A stretch of 64,000 nucleotides of DNA from Flavobacteriaceae bacterium UBA7302. Its GTDB lineage: Bacteria > Bacteroidota > Bacteroidia > Flavobacteriales > Flavobacteriaceae. The notes below the pieces were generated by a model. It saw nothing but the letters and a program-made list of their open reading frames with translations, was not told the origin of the DNA and did not search any database. The DNA lies in contig DKQS01000007.1 in assembly GCA_002471825.1 (NCBI GenBank), positions 545,538 through 609,537 of the forward strand. Direction: 5' to 3'. Within the stretch, counting starts at the first letter, position 1; every line of letters begins with the position of its first letter. Positions 33,595 through 42,811 of the stretch are shown in pieces. The translations under genes were made by a program, and so were the position numbers.

Positions 33595-34631
33595 GGCGCC
33601 GGATTCGGAATCTCCTCGTGAACTGCATTTATTTCCTTCAAAATCTCGTCGGATAATTCCACATGAATCGAATTGATATTCTCTTTCAATTGATCCATTT
33701 TGGTAGCTCCAATGATATTACTTGTTACAAAAGGAAGTTGATTGACGAAGGCCAAGGACAATTCCGATAAGGTCAAATTGTGTTTTTGAGCAATTTCCAA
33801 ATAACGTTCTACGGCTTTTTCAGATCCTTCACCACGATATCTTGCAATGAATCTTGGCCATAAAGTGCCTCGCGCGCCTTCTGGCTTTTTTCCTTGTAGA
33901 TACTTTCCAGATAAAACACCTTGCGCCAATGGTGAATAAGCAAGTAAACCAATGTTTTCTCTCATAGAAACCTCACTCATTCCTACTTCATAACCTCGAT
34001 GAATCATCGAATATGAATTCTGTACAGTTACGGGTCTAGGCAAATTGTGATCGTCTGCGGTTTGCAAATACTTCATGGTTCCCCATGGTGTTTCGTTAGA
34101 CAATCCGACATGTCTAATTTTCCCAGCTTTGATTAAGGTCTGACAAGCTTCTAATATTCCGAAATGATTTTCAGCTTCTTTTGCCGAATATTGGTAGGGA
34201 TAATCTCTTACTCCAAACACATTTACACCTCGGTTTGGCCAATGAAGTTGATACAAATCGATATAATCCGTTTGCAAACGTTGCAAACTTTTATCAATAG
34301 CATCAATGACATTCGGTCCGGTAATTCCCCCTGAACGAATGTGTGCTGTATAATCTCCACCCCCTGCAATTTTTGAGGCCAACACAACTTGATCTCGTTT
34401 TCCGGTTTTTTTAAACCATGTCCCGATAATGCGCTCTGTATCTCCATAAGTTTCGGCATTTGCCGGAACAGGATACAATTCGGCAACATCCCAAAAGTTC
34501 ACACCCTGGTCTAAGGCATAATCCATTTGTTCATGACCTTCAGCTTCGGTATTTTGATTCCCCCAGGTCATGGTACCTAGACAAATTTTAGAAACTTTAA
34601 TATCAGTATTAGGTAGGGTAGTGTATTTCAT
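33591..34631 (-). CDS. Aldo/keto reductase, Tas-like
   Basis: 346 residues, the TIM-barrel AKR fold. Catalytic tetrad candidates: Asp in FWDVAELYP, Tyr in the same segment (ELYP), Lys in LASKIAG, His in YQLHWPN. The YPVPANAETYGDTE insertion is characteristic of the Tas (YghZ-related) group rather than generic AKRs. Reduces an aldehyde or ketone with NADPH; substrate unknown. Transcribed alone, divergent from nothing close; a terminator for pgk sits 61 nt upstream. Confidence 0.88.
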   Translation of the reverse strand: MKYTTLPNTDIKVSKICLGTMTWGNQNTEAEGHEQMDYALDQGVNFWDVAELYPVPANAETYGDTERIIGTWFKKTGKRDQVVLASKIAGGGDYTAHIRSGGITGPNVIDAIDKSLQRLQTDYIDLYQLHWPNRGVNVFGVRDYPYQYSAKEAENHFGILEACQTLIKAGKIRHVGLSNETPWGTMKYLQTADDHNLPRPVTVQNSYSMIHRGYEVGMSEVSMRENIGLLAYSPLAQGVLSGKYLQGKKPEGARGTLWPRFIARYRGEGSEKAVERYLEIAQKHNLTLSELSLAFVNQLPFVTSNIIGATKMDQLKENINSIHVELSDEILKEINAVHEEIPNPAP

Positions 34632-34679
34632 TGAGCTAAAAATTTAGAATTGTAAAAATAAGGCTTATTTGCTGCTTTG

Positions 34680-34712
34680 AAAAACAAAAAAAGTCCTCAA
34701 AACTGAGAACTC
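34680..34712 (-). terminator. Terminator of pgk
   Basis: 8-bp stem with one mismatch (34693-34700 with 34705-34712) followed on the minus strand by a T-rich tract (34692-34680), 24 nt beyond the pgk stop. Confidence 0.75.
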
Positions 34713-34736
34713 CTTTTGTAATATCTAGGACTAAAT

Positions 34737-35924
34737 TTAGTTTAAAATCGCTTCAATTCCAGGTAAGGATTTGCCTTCTAAGCTTTCAAGCATGGCTCCA
34801 CCTCCGGTTGATACATAACTCACCTTATCGGCGAATCCGAATTGTTTTACGGCGGCAACAGAATCACCACCTCCTACCAATGAGAAGGCTCCGTTTTTGG
34901 TAGCGTTTTCAATAGAGTGTCCCAAAGCTATTGTTCCTTTTGAGAAAGTCTCCATTTCAAACACACCTAATGGTCCGTTCCATAGAATGGTTTTACAAGC
35001 ATTTACGACTTCATCAAATTTTGCTAATGATTTCGGACCAGCATCCAATCCTTGCCATCCGTCTGGAATTTCAGTTACGTCCAAAACCTGAGTATTGGCA
35101 TCGTTGGCAAAGGCATCTGCAGCAACCACATCCACAGGAATATGAACTTCCACGTTCTTTGCCTTTGCTTTTTCAAGAATCTCAAGGGCTAATTCCATCT
35201 TATCATCCTCACAGATTGAATCACCTACAGATCCGCCTTGAGCTTTGATGAAGGTAAATGTCATTCCCCCTCCAACAATCAGGTGATCTACTTTATCTAA
35301 TATATTTTCGATTACGGTAATTTTAGAAGATACCTTGGCACCACCTAAAATGGCCAAAACAGGTTTTTCAGAATTGTTCAATACCTTATCAATGCTTTCG
35401 ATTTCTCTGGCTAACAATTGGCCAAAGCACTTTTTATCCTCAAAGAACTGCGCAATGATGGTCGTAGAGGCATGAGCTCTGTGGGCCGTTCCGAAGGCAT
35501 CGTTTACGTAAATGTCTCCCCAAGCGGCTAATTGTTCGGCGAAATCAACATCTCCACTTTTTTCTTCACCATAGAAACGTAAGTTTTCAAGTAACAATAC
35601 TTCACCACTGTTCAAATTGTCTACAGCTTCCTTAACAGCATCGCCAATACAATCATCAACAAACTTCACCTCAGTACCTAGGATTTCAGCAACCTTGCTC
35701 ACTATGTGCTTTAAGGAAAATTCCTCTTGCTTTCCTTTTGGTCTTCCCAAATGGGACATCAAGACACAGCTACCGCCATCTGCCAAAATTTTTGCTATGG
35801 TTGGTTTTGCTGATTGAATTCTGGTAACATCGGTCACCTCAAATTGATCATTAAGCGGAACGTTAAAATCCACACGAATGATTGTTTTTTTATCCTTAAA
35901 ATTAAAATCGTTTATGGTCTTCAT
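34737..35924 (-). CDS. pgk: Phosphoglycerate kinase
   Basis: 395 residues. N-terminal RVDFNVPLN and SHLGRPKG substrate motifs, basic residues in ENLRFYGEEK and GTAHRAHAS, and the C-terminal nucleotide motif WNGPLGVFEMETFSKGT and GGGDSVAAV. Transfers phosphate from 1,3-bisphosphoglycerate to ADP in glycolysis. Single-gene unit with its own promoter box (35943-35950) and terminator. Confidence 0.98.
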   Translation of the reverse strand: MKTINDFNFKDKKTIIRVDFNVPLNDQFEVTDVTRIQSAKPTIAKILADGGSCVLMSHLGRPKGKQEEFSLKHIVSKVAEILGTEVKFVDDCIGDAVKEAVDNLNSGEVLLLENLRFYGEEKSGDVDFAEQLAAWGDIYVNDAFGTAHRAHASTTIIAQFFEDKKCFGQLLAREIESIDKVLNNSEKPVLAILGGAKVSSKITVIENILDKVDHLIVGGGMTFTFIKAQGGSVGDSICEDDKMELALEILEKAKAKNVEVHIPVDVVAADAFANDANTQVLDVTEIPDGWQGLDAGPKSLAKFDEVVNACKTILWNGPLGVFEMETFSKGTIALGHSIENATKNGAFSLVGGGDSVAAVKQFGFADKVSYVSTGGGAMLESLEGKSLPGIEAILN

Positions 35925-35942
35925 AGATCGGTTTGTTTCCTA

Positions 35943-35950
35943 CAAATTTA
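35943..35950 (-). promoter_or_regulatory. Candidate -7 box for pgk (TAAATTTG)
   Basis: Exact TAnnTTTG match on the minus strand 18 nt before the pgk ATG. Confidence 0.5.
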
Positions 35951-36019
35951 GTTTTTATTGTGATTAGTTCGAGGTCAAAAATTGAAAATTTAATATATCG
36001 TTTTCGAGTTTTTTAAACC

Positions 36020-36027
36020 TATATTTG
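36020..36027 (+). promoter_or_regulatory. Candidate -7 box 3 nt before holB (TATATTTG)
   Basis: Exact TAnnTTTG match immediately before the ATG at 36031, so the message may be leaderless. Confidence 0.45.
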
Positions 36028-36030
36028 TGT

Positions 36031-37173
36031 ATGTTTTTTGATAAAGTAATTGGTCAAGACTACATCAAAAACCATTTGATTACCTCGGTAAAGAATGGTC
36101 GTATTCCGCATGCTCAATTATTTGTAGGGCAAGAAGGATGTGGCACGTTGCCCATGGCCATAGCCTATGCACAATACATTTTGCATTATTTTTCGAATGA
36201 CAAAGAGGCTTCAAAATTAAAAGCCTTGAAACTGCAACATCCAGATTTACATTTTGCTTTTCCGGTGACAACTACCGATTCGGTAAAGAAACATCCTGTA
36301 AGTAATTTGTTTTTGGAAGATTGGCGTACATTTTTAGAAGAGCAACCTTACGGAAGCTTGTACAATTGGTTGCAACATATTGGAGTTGCCAATAAGCAAG
36401 GGTCAATTGGTGTGGATGAGGCCGAAGACATCGTCAAGAAACTCTCTCTAAAATCATATGAAGGCGGCTTCAAAATTATGATCCTTTGGATGGTTGAAAA
36501 GATGAACAATGCGGCATCCAACAAACTTCTAAAACTGATTGAAGAACCGCCTCAGAAAACCATTTTCTTGCTCATCACTGAAAATGAAGAATTGTTGTTA
36601 GATACCATTAAGTCTCGTTGTCAAGTATTTCATTTCCCAAAATTACCTGAGGAGGAAATTGCAAAGAAGCTGATTGAATCCATTGATGCGAATCCGGCGG
36701 AAGCAAAATTATATGCCCACCAGTCCGATGGAAATTACAACAAAGCGCTTCATTTGACCTTACATAATTCGAAGGATACAGACTTTGAAGAGTGGTTTGT
36801 TTTTTGGATTCGTACTGCTTTTAGAGCCAAAGGAAATCCGGCAGTAGTAAAAGATTTAATCTCTTGGTCCGAAGAGATTGCGAAATCAGGAAGGGAGACG
36901 CAGAAGGAATTCTTACAATATTGTCTCCAATTTTTCAGACAAGCGTTGCTACAAAATTATACGGCTGAAGATTTGGTGTTTTTTGAATCGAGTATGGGCT
37001 TTGATTTAAAGAAGTTTGCGCCTTACGTGAATTCTTCCAATATCAACGAAATCTACAAAGAGCTGAACGAAGCCATTTATCACATTGAGAGGAATGGAAA
37101 CGCCAAAGTAATCTTGTTAGATCTTACGCTGAAGTTGACCCGATTCTTACACCGAAAAGAAAGTACTATTTAA
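36031..37173 (+). CDS. holB: DNA polymerase III delta-prime subunit
   Basis: The frame begins at TTG 36025, but that codon overlaps the TATATTTG box; ATG at 36031 (MFFDKVIGQDYIK) is chosen, giving 380 residues. Clamp-loader AAA+ fold: GRIPHAQLFVGQEGCG (degenerate P-loop, lacking the Lys-Thr expected for ATP binding, as in delta-prime), then MILWMVEKMNNAASNKLLKLIEEPP and FLLITENEELLLDTIKSRCQ, the sensor-1 and SRC-like regions. Structural subunit of the sliding-clamp loader. Convergent with ribE, overlapping 4 bp. Confidence 0.9.
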   Translation: MFFDKVIGQDYIKNHLITSVKNGRIPHAQLFVGQEGCGTLPMAIAYAQYILHYFSNDKEASKLKALKLQHPDLHFAFPVTTTDSVKKHPVSNLFLEDWRTFLEEQPYGSLYNWLQHIGVANKQGSIGVDEAEDIVKKLSLKSYEGGFKIMILWMVEKMNNAASNKLLKLIEEPPQKTIFLLITENEELLLDTIKSRCQVFHFPKLPEEEIAKKLIESIDANPAEAKLYAHQSDGNYNKALHLTLHNSKDTDFEEWFVFWIRTAFRAKGNPAVVKDLISWSEEIAKSGRETQKEFLQYCLQFFRQALLQNYTAEDLVFFESSMGFDLKKFAPYVNSSNINEIYKELNEAIYHIERNGNAKVILLDLTLKLTRFLHRKESTI

Positions 37174-37760
37174 GATTGTAGGTTCGTCAATCGAGCAACA
37201 TATTTTCCAATCACGTCAAATTCTAAGTTCACCACATCATTTAACTTCATGGTTTTGAAGGTTGTGTTTTCTTTGGTATACGGAATGATATACACACTAA
37301 ACTCGTGTTCCTTGGAGTTCACCACAGTCAAACTGACTCCGTTTACGGTGATAGAACCCTTTTCGATGGTAATGTGATCGGGCTTTTTGGAATAGGTGAT
37401 GGTGTAAACGGTACTTCCGTTTTCATCCACAATATTGGTGCAAACTCCGGTGGTGTCTACATGTCCTTGCACAATATGTCCGTCCAAGCGAGCTCCCATC
37501 TTCATGGCTCTTTCCAAATTCACATAGTCGTTTACCTTCAGGTGTCCAATATTCGACTTGTCCAAGGTTTCTTTAATGGCGGTTACTGTGTATTCATCAT
37601 CTTGAATATCAACAACCGTCAAACAAACCCCGTTATGCGCCAAACTTTGATCGATTTTGAGCTCATTGGTGATGTCACTTTTTAGGGTAATATGAAGATT
37701 GGTGTCTTCATTTTTTAAGTTGGTAACCACTCCCAGAGTTTCAATAATACCTGTGAACAT
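37170..37760 (-). CDS. ribE: Riboflavin synthase, alpha chain
   Basis: 196 residues composed of two homologous lumazine-binding barrels: MFTGIIETLG plus NGVCLTVVDI in the first, GHIVQGHVDTTG linking, and VNGVSLTVVN in the second. Disproportionates 6,7-dimethyl-8-ribityllumazine to riboflavin. Divergent from pdxA; their promoter boxes (37777-37784 and 37791-37798) lie within 7 nt of each other. Confidence 0.96.
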   Translation of the reverse strand: MFTGIIETLGVVTNLKNEDTNLHITLKSDITNELKIDQSLAHNGVCLTVVDIQDDEYTVTAIKETLDKSNIGHLKVNDYVNLERAMKMGARLDGHIVQGHVDTTGVCTNIVDENGSTVYTITYSKKPDHITIEKGSITVNGVSLTVVNSKEHEFSVYIIPYTKENTTFKTMKLNDVVNLEFDVIGKYVARLTNLQS

Positions 37761-37776
37761 GTCGATAATTTTTAAT

Positions 37777-37784
37777 TACTTTTG
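37777..37784 (+). promoter_or_regulatory. Candidate -7 box for pdxA (TACTTTTG)
   Basis: Exact TAnnTTTG match 32 nt before the pdxA ATG, back to back with the ribE box. Confidence 0.4.
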
Positions 37785-37790
37785 TGATTG

Positions 37791-37798
37791 CAAAAATA
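37791..37798 (-). promoter_or_regulatory. Candidate -7 box for ribE (TATTTTTG)
   Basis: Exact TAnnTTTG match on the minus strand 30 nt before the ribE ATG. Confidence 0.4.
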
Positions 37799-37816
37799 CG
37801 AAGAAGCGACAGCATT

Positions 37817-38857
37817 ATGGAGAAAGAAGATAAAATAATTGTAGGGATTTCGATTGGAGATTTAGCGGGAATTGGCATAGAGGTAATCCTGAAAACTTTC
37901 GCCGACAAACGCATGCTCGATTTTTGCACGCCCGTTATTGTGGGATCTACAAAAGTGGTCTCGCAGCACAAGAAAGAATTGAACCTTTCTACGCCAGTTC
38001 ACGGAATTACCTCTATAAACCAAATTCAACATACCAAGGTGAATGTGTTGAATATATGGAAGGAGGAAGTGAAATTTGAATTGGGAAACCCTTCTGAAGT
38101 CACGGGATCTTATGCTTTTAAATCGCTTTCCAAGGCGGTTGAATTGTTGAATAACAATGAAATACATGCTTTGGTAACCGCTCCAATTAGCAAGGATAAC
38201 ATTCAATCAGAAGAATTCAATTTCCCTGGACACACCGAATATTTAGAATCAAAATTAGAAGGAGAAAGTTTAATGATTTTAATGTCAGACAACCTTCGAA
38301 TCGGATTGTTAACTGGTCATATTTCTATTGCGGAAGTTCCGGCTGCCATTACTCCGGAATTGATCCGTGAAAAAGTGAACATCATGCACGCTTCTTTGAA
38401 AAGAGATTTCGGAATTACCAAACCAAAAATTGCAGTATTGGGATTGAATCCACATTGCGGTGATAAAGGGGTAATCGGAAATGAGGATGAAGCGATTATC
38501 AGACCCACATTGAAAGACATTCAAGAAAAAGGAAAGTTGGTTTACGGTCCGTATGCAGCGGATGGATTCTTTGGATCAAAAACCTACACCCAGTTTGATG
38601 GAATTCTTGCAACGTATCACGATCAAGGTCTGGCTCCGTTCAAAGCTTTGTCATTCGGAAATGGGGTAAACTTCACGGCTGGCCTTAGTAGAATCCGCAC
38701 TTCTCCAGATCATGGAACCGGATTTGATATCGCGGGAAGCAACCAAGCCAACCCATCTTCATTTATGGAAGCCTTGTTTACTGCCTTGCATATTTACAAG
38801 AATAGAGCTCAAATGAAAGAGCTAACTCAAAATCAATTGGTTAAACAAGAAAATTAA
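37817..38857 (+). CDS. pdxA: 4-hydroxythreonine-4-phosphate dehydrogenase
   Basis: ATG at 37817 (MEKEDKIIVGISIGD) is chosen over the open frame start at 37784, since the latter overlaps the promoter box. 346 residues. PdxA motifs: FPGHTEYLESK, LTGHISIAEVPAAIT, LNPHCGDKG with metal-binding His, and ATYHDQGLAPFKAL, then SPDHGTGFDIAG. Oxidises 4-phosphohydroxy-threonine in pyridoxal phosphate synthesis. Divergent from ribE; followed by the DUF177-rpmF unit after 71 bp. Confidence 0.96.
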   Translation: MEKEDKIIVGISIGDLAGIGIEVILKTFADKRMLDFCTPVIVGSTKVVSQHKKELNLSTPVHGITSINQIQHTKVNVLNIWKEEVKFELGNPSEVTGSYAFKSLSKAVELLNNNEIHALVTAPISKDNIQSEEFNFPGHTEYLESKLEGESLMILMSDNLRIGLLTGHISIAEVPAAITPELIREKVNIMHASLKRDFGITKPKIAVLGLNPHCGDKGVIGNEDEAIIRPTLKDIQEKGKLVYGPYAADGFFGSKTYTQFDGILATYHDQGLAPFKALSFGNGVNFTAGLSRIRTSPDHGTGFDIAGSNQANPSSFMEALFTALHIYKNRAQMKELTQNQLVKQEN

Positions 38858-38900
38858 TTGAATTATTCTTGAAATAGGTTTTATAGAAAACATTTTTTGT

Positions 38901-38908
38901 TATCTTTG
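38901..38908 (+). promoter_or_regulatory. Candidate -7 box for the DUF177-rpmF unit (TATCTTTG)
   Basis: Exact TAnnTTTG match 20 nt before the ATG at 38929. Confidence 0.5.
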
Positions 38909-38928
38909 CACGCTAATTTGACCCACCT

Positions 38929-39462
38929 ATGAGAGAATTACGAGAATATACAATTCAATTTGAGGGGCTAAAATTAGGAAAGCATCAATTTGAATATTCT
39001 ATTGATGACAAGTTCTTTGAGACTTTTAACTTTGATGAATTCATAAGCGCTGCGGTAGAAGTTGTGCTAGACTTTGAAAAAAAAGGGAATTTATTCAATT
39101 TGTTGTTTACAATGAAAGGCAATGTGGAGGTTCCTTGTGATGTGAGTAATGAATATTACCAACAAGAGATTTCAACCGAGCTGCCGCTAATTGTAAAGTT
39201 CGGTATCGAATACAACGACGACAATGAAGAAATTCTCATCCTTCCTCATGAGGCATACGAATTAAATGTAGCACAATACATTTATGAAGCCATCATTTTG
39301 GCGGTACCATCAAAGCGAATTCATCCGAAGGTATTGGACGGTTCATTAGAGTCGGAAACCTTAAAAAAGTTGGAAGAATTATCAATCGAACAGAAAGAAG
39401 AAAAAAGTACAGAAGATACAGACCCTAGATGGGATAAATTAAAAGATTTACTAATAGACTAA
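38929..39462 (+). CDS. DUF177 (YceD-like) protein
   Basis: 177 residues matching the DUF177/YceD family: N-terminal EYTIQFEGLKLGKHQFEY, central EVPCDVSNEYYQQEIS, and the C-terminal DPRWDKLKDLL signature that ends most members. YceD is linked to 23S rRNA accumulation in other bacteria; here function is inferred only from family and its usual place immediately before rpmF (10-nt gap). Confidence 0.9.
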   Translation: MRELREYTIQFEGLKLGKHQFEYSIDDKFFETFNFDEFISAAVEVVLDFEKKGNLFNLLFTMKGNVEVPCDVSNEYYQQEISTELPLIVKFGIEYNDDNEEILILPHEAYELNVAQYIYEAIILAVPSKRIHPKVLDGSLESETLKKLEELSIEQKEEKSTEDTDPRWDKLKDLLID

Positions 39463-39472
39463 AAGATACAAA

Positions 39473-39667
39473 ATGGCACATCCTAAACGAAAAATTTCGA
39501 AGACCAGAAGAGATAAAAGGAGAACTCATTACAAGGCTGCGAATCAACAAATCGCAACTGATCCTACAACTGGTGAAGCTCATTTATATCACAGAGCTCA
39601 CTGGCATGAAGGAAAGCTTTATTACAGAGGTCAAGTAGTTCTTGAAGGGGCTGCTTCTGAAGAATAA
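39473..39667 (+). CDS. rpmF: 50S ribosomal protein L32
   Basis: 64 residues, basic N-terminus AHPKRKISKTRRDKRRTHYKA typical of L32. It lacks the zinc-binding Cys pairs found in some bacterial L32 proteins, as usual in Flavobacteria. Part of the large ribosomal subunit. Ends before a clear terminator at 39692-39720, separating it from fabH. Confidence 0.97.
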   Translation: MAHPKRKISKTRRDKRRTHYKAANQQIATDPTTGEAHLYHRAHWHEGKLYYRGQVVLEGAASEE

Positions 39668-39691
39668 AACAATATTTTTTAAACGTGTTCG

Positions 39692-39720
39692 AAACTCTCA
39701 TTTTTGAGAGTTTTTTTTTG
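39692..39720 (+). terminator. Rho-independent terminator after rpmF
   Basis: 9-bp stem (39692-39700 with 39705-39713), 4-nt loop, T-tract to 39719. Confidence 0.85.
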
Positions 39721-39780
39721 CTTTTTAGTTAAAAACGGACGATTTTCACCATTTAAAGTCAAAAAAGGGGTTTTTTTCAC

Positions 39781-39788
39781 TACTTTTG
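39781..39788 (+). promoter_or_regulatory. Candidate -7 box for fabH-accB-accC (TACTTTTG)
   Basis: Exact TAnnTTTG match 32 nt before the fabH ATG and after the rpmF terminator. Confidence 0.45.
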
Positions 39789-39820
39789 ACCACTGTAAAA
39801 TTCTGATATAATAATCAATT

Positions 39821-40819
39821 ATGGCCAAAATAACTGCAGCTATTACAGCAGTAGGAAAATATGTTCCAGATTATATTCTAACCAATAAAGAGTTAGAAAC
39901 GATGGTAGAAACGAATGATGAATGGATTACTACCAGAACCGGAATAAAGGAGAGAAGAATTCTTAAAGGAGAAGGTTTAGGAACTTCTTTTATGGCTATA
40001 AAGGCCGCCCAAGATTTACTTCAAAAAGGCAACATCAATCCAGAAGAAATTGACATGGTGATTGTGGCCACTGCAACGCCTGACTTACCTGTAGCTTCAA
40101 CCGCAGTTTATACCGCGTCTCAAATTGGAGCAGTAAATGCTTTTGCTTATGATTTGCAAGCAGCTTGTTCGAGTTTCTTGTACGGAATGTCTACAGCTGC
40201 AAGTTACATTGAATCAGGTCGTTACAAAAAAGTACTATTGATTGGTGCTGATAAGATGTCGTCTATCATTGATTACACAGATAGAGCAACTTGTATCATT
40301 TTCGGAGACGGAGCTGGAGCGGCACTATTCGAGCCCAATGAAGAGGGATTTGGATTGCAAGACGAATTCTTGCGCAGTGATGGTGTCGGAAGAGAGTTTT
40401 TAAAGATTGAGGCTGGTGGATCTATCTTACCTCCGTCATTAGAAACGGTGAATGAAGGAAAACACTTTGTACACCAAGAAGGCCGTACTGTATTTAAGTA
40501 TGCGGTTTCGAGTATGGCCGATGTTTCGGGTAAAATTTTGGAAAGAAACGGATTGAATCAAGAGAATATCGATTGGTTGGTTCCGCATCAAGCCAATACC
40601 AGAATTATTGAGGCTACTGCAAACCGAGTAGGTGTGGGACCTGAAAAGGTAATGCAAAACATTCATAAATACGGTAACACCACATCAGCAACATTGCCAT
40701 TATTATTGGCTGATTATGAGAATCAGTTGAAAAAAGGAGACAAATTAATTTTTGCTGCCTTTGGAGGTGGATTCACCTGGGGAGCAATTTACTTGACTTG
40801 GTCATACGACCCTAAATAA
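39821..40819 (+). CDS. fabH: Beta-ketoacyl-ACP synthase III
   Basis: 332 residues. Catalytic triad visible: C116 in DLQAACSSFLYG, His in WLVPHQANTRI, Asn in HKYGNTTSATLP. Condenses acetyl-CoA (or branched starters) with malonyl-ACP to initiate fatty acid synthesis. It heads a likely operon with accB (34-nt gap) and accC (54-nt gap), which supply malonyl-CoA, so starter and extender production are linked. Confidence 0.97.
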   Translation: MAKITAAITAVGKYVPDYILTNKELETMVETNDEWITTRTGIKERRILKGEGLGTSFMAIKAAQDLLQKGNINPEEIDMVIVATATPDLPVASTAVYTASQIGAVNAFAYDLQAACSSFLYGMSTAASYIESGRYKKVLLIGADKMSSIIDYTDRATCIIFGDGAGAALFEPNEEGFGLQDEFLRSDGVGREFLKIEAGGSILPPSLETVNEGKHFVHQEGRTVFKYAVSSMADVSGKILERNGLNQENIDWLVPHQANTRIIEATANRVGVGPEKVMQNIHKYGNTTSATLPLLLADYENQLKKGDKLIFAAFGGGFTWGAIYLTWSYDPK

Positions 40820-40853
40820 CCAACACAAAAAAAGACAACTAAATTTTAGAAAC

Positions 40854-41342
40854 ATGGATATCAAAGAAATTCAAAACCTAATTCGATTTGTAGCTAAATC
40901 AGGTGCAAGTGAGGTAAGTTTAGAAACAGAAGATGTGAAATTGACTATCAAAACTGGGTCTGAGAAATCAGAGACCACCATTGTTCAATCTCCTATCCAA
41001 AGTATGCCAGCTGTTCCTCAGCAGCAAATCATTGCCCAGCCTGTAGCAGAACCACAGCCAGCTGCTCCGGCAAAACCAGCTGCTCCAGCTGAAAGCAACA
41101 ATTACGTTGAAATCAAGTCGCCAATGATTGGAACTTTCTACAGAAAGCCATCTCCAGACAAGCCCAACTTCGTGGATGTTGGAAGCGACGTTAAAGTAGG
41201 CGATACTGTTTGTGTGATTGAGGCCATGAAATTATTCAACGAAATTGAATCTGAGATATCTGGTAAAATAGTGAAAGTATTGGTAGAGGACGCTACACCA
41301 GTAGAGTTTGATCAACCATTATTTTTAGTTGACCCTTCCTAA
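40854..41342 (+). CDS. accB: Biotin carboxyl carrier protein of acetyl-CoA carboxylase
   Basis: 162 residues. An N-terminal helical segment, a Pro/Ala-rich linker (about 50-80), and a C-terminal biotinyl domain with the biotin-accepting K126 in EAMKLFNEIE. Carries CO2 from the AccC active site to the carboxyltransferase. Between fabH and accC. Confidence 0.97.
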   Translation: MDIKEIQNLIRFVAKSGASEVSLETEDVKLTIKTGSEKSETTIVQSPIQSMPAVPQQQIIAQPVAEPQPAAPAKPAAPAESNNYVEIKSPMIGTFYRKPSPDKPNFVDVGSDVKVGDTVCVIEAMKLFNEIESEISGKIVKVLVEDATPVEFDQPLFLVDPS

Positions 41343-41396
41343 TCAAGAACTTCTTGATTGTAGATTTTAATTAATGTCAACTTAAACTATCAAACT

Positions 41397-42734
41397 ATGT
41401 TTAATAAAATTTTAATTGCCAATAGGGGTGAAATTGCTTTGCGGGTAATTCGTACTTGTAAAGAAATGAATATCAAAACGGTTGCGGTGTACTCTACTGC
41501 AGATGCAGATAGTTTGCATGTTCGATTTGCGGACGAAGCGGTTTGTATAGGACCACCACCAAGTGCCGATTCGTACTTGAAGATGGCCAATATTATTGCT
41601 GCAGCAGAGATTACCAATGCAGATGCCATTCACCCTGGCTACGGATTCTTATCAGAAAACGCTAAGTTTTCGAAATTGTGTGCTGAGCACGGAATCAAGT
41701 TTATCGGAGCTTCACCAGAAATGATAGACCGAATGGGAGATAAGGCCAACGCCAAGGCAACCATGAAGGCTGCCGGTGTACCTTGTGTTCCAGGAAGTGA
41801 TGGGGTTATCGAAGACTTTGAACAATGCCAAGTTTTAGCAGAAGAAACTGGATATCCAGTAATGCTAAAAGCTTCTGCTGGAGGTGGAGGTAAAGGGATG
41901 CGTGCTGTTTGGAAAGCAGAAGATTTAAAAGACGCTTGGGATTCTGCCAGACAAGAATCGAAAGCTGCTTTTGGAAATGACGATATGTACATGGAAAAAC
42001 TTATCGAAGAGCCTAGACATATCGAGATTCAGATTGTGGGAGATGCCTACGGAAAGGCATGTCACTTATCTGAAAGAGACTGTTCTGTTCAAAGACGTCA
42101 TCAGAAATTAACAGAGGAAACACCTTCTCCATTTATGACCGATGAACTTCGTGAAAAAATGGGAGATGCTGCGGTTAGAGCTGCAGAATATATCAAATAC
42201 GAAGGTGCTGGTACAGTAGAATTTTTGGTAGACAAACACAGAAACTTCTACTTCATGGAAATGAATACGCGTATTCAGGTAGAGCATCCGATTACTGAAG
42301 AGGTGGTAGACTACGACTTGATTCGTGAGCAAATATTAGTGGCTGCCGGAGTGCCAATTTCGGGTAAAAACTACTATCCAAAATTGCATTCTATTGAATG
42401 TCGAATCAATGCAGAAGATCCACATAACAACTTCAGACCTGCTCCTGGAAGAATTACGACATTACATACACCAGGAGGTCATGGGGTTCGTATGGATTCT
42501 CATGTATATGCAGATTATATCATTCCGCCTAACTACGACTCGATGATCGGTAAGTTAATCGTAACTGCTCAAACAAGAGAAGAGGCTATTAATAAAATGA
42601 AACGTGCGCTAGACGAGTTTGTGATTGAAGGAATTAAGACAACCATTCCTTTCCACAGACAATTAATGGATCACCCAGATTATGTGGCTGGAAATTACAC
42701 CACAAAATTCATGGATGATTTTGTAATCGAATAG
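41397..42734 (+). CDS. accC: Biotin carboxylase subunit of acetyl-CoA carboxylase
   Basis: 445 residues. ATP-grasp enzyme: NRGEIALRVIRTC at the N-terminus, glycine loop KASAGGGGKGMR, RDCSVQRRHQKL, and MNTRIQVEHPITEE with active-site residues. Carboxylates biotin on AccB using ATP and bicarbonate. Third gene of the fabH-accB-accC unit; a terminator follows at 42756-42788. Confidence 0.97.
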   Translation: MFNKILIANRGEIALRVIRTCKEMNIKTVAVYSTADADSLHVRFADEAVCIGPPPSADSYLKMANIIAAAEITNADAIHPGYGFLSENAKFSKLCAEHGIKFIGASPEMIDRMGDKANAKATMKAAGVPCVPGSDGVIEDFEQCQVLAEETGYPVMLKASAGGGGKGMRAVWKAEDLKDAWDSARQESKAAFGNDDMYMEKLIEEPRHIEIQIVGDAYGKACHLSERDCSVQRRHQKLTEETPSPFMTDELREKMGDAAVRAAEYIKYEGAGTVEFLVDKHRNFYFMEMNTRIQVEHPITEEVVDYDLIREQILVAAGVPISGKNYYPKLHSIECRINAEDPHNNFRPAPGRITTLHTPGGHGVRMDSHVYADYIIPPNYDSMIGKLIVTAQTREEAINKMKRALDEFVIEGIKTTIPFHRQLMDHPDYVAGNYTTKFMDDFVIE

Positions 42735-42755
42735 CAAAACAACAAGATTGTATAG

Positions 42756-42788
42756 AAAAGAGAATGCCCAGTGTGTTCTCTTTTTTTT
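42756..42788 (+). terminator. Rho-independent terminator after accC
   Basis: 9-bp stem (42756-42764 with 42776-42784) followed by T residues. Confidence 0.75.
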
Positions 42789-42811
42789 ATCTTTAAATTA
42801 AATATGCAACC

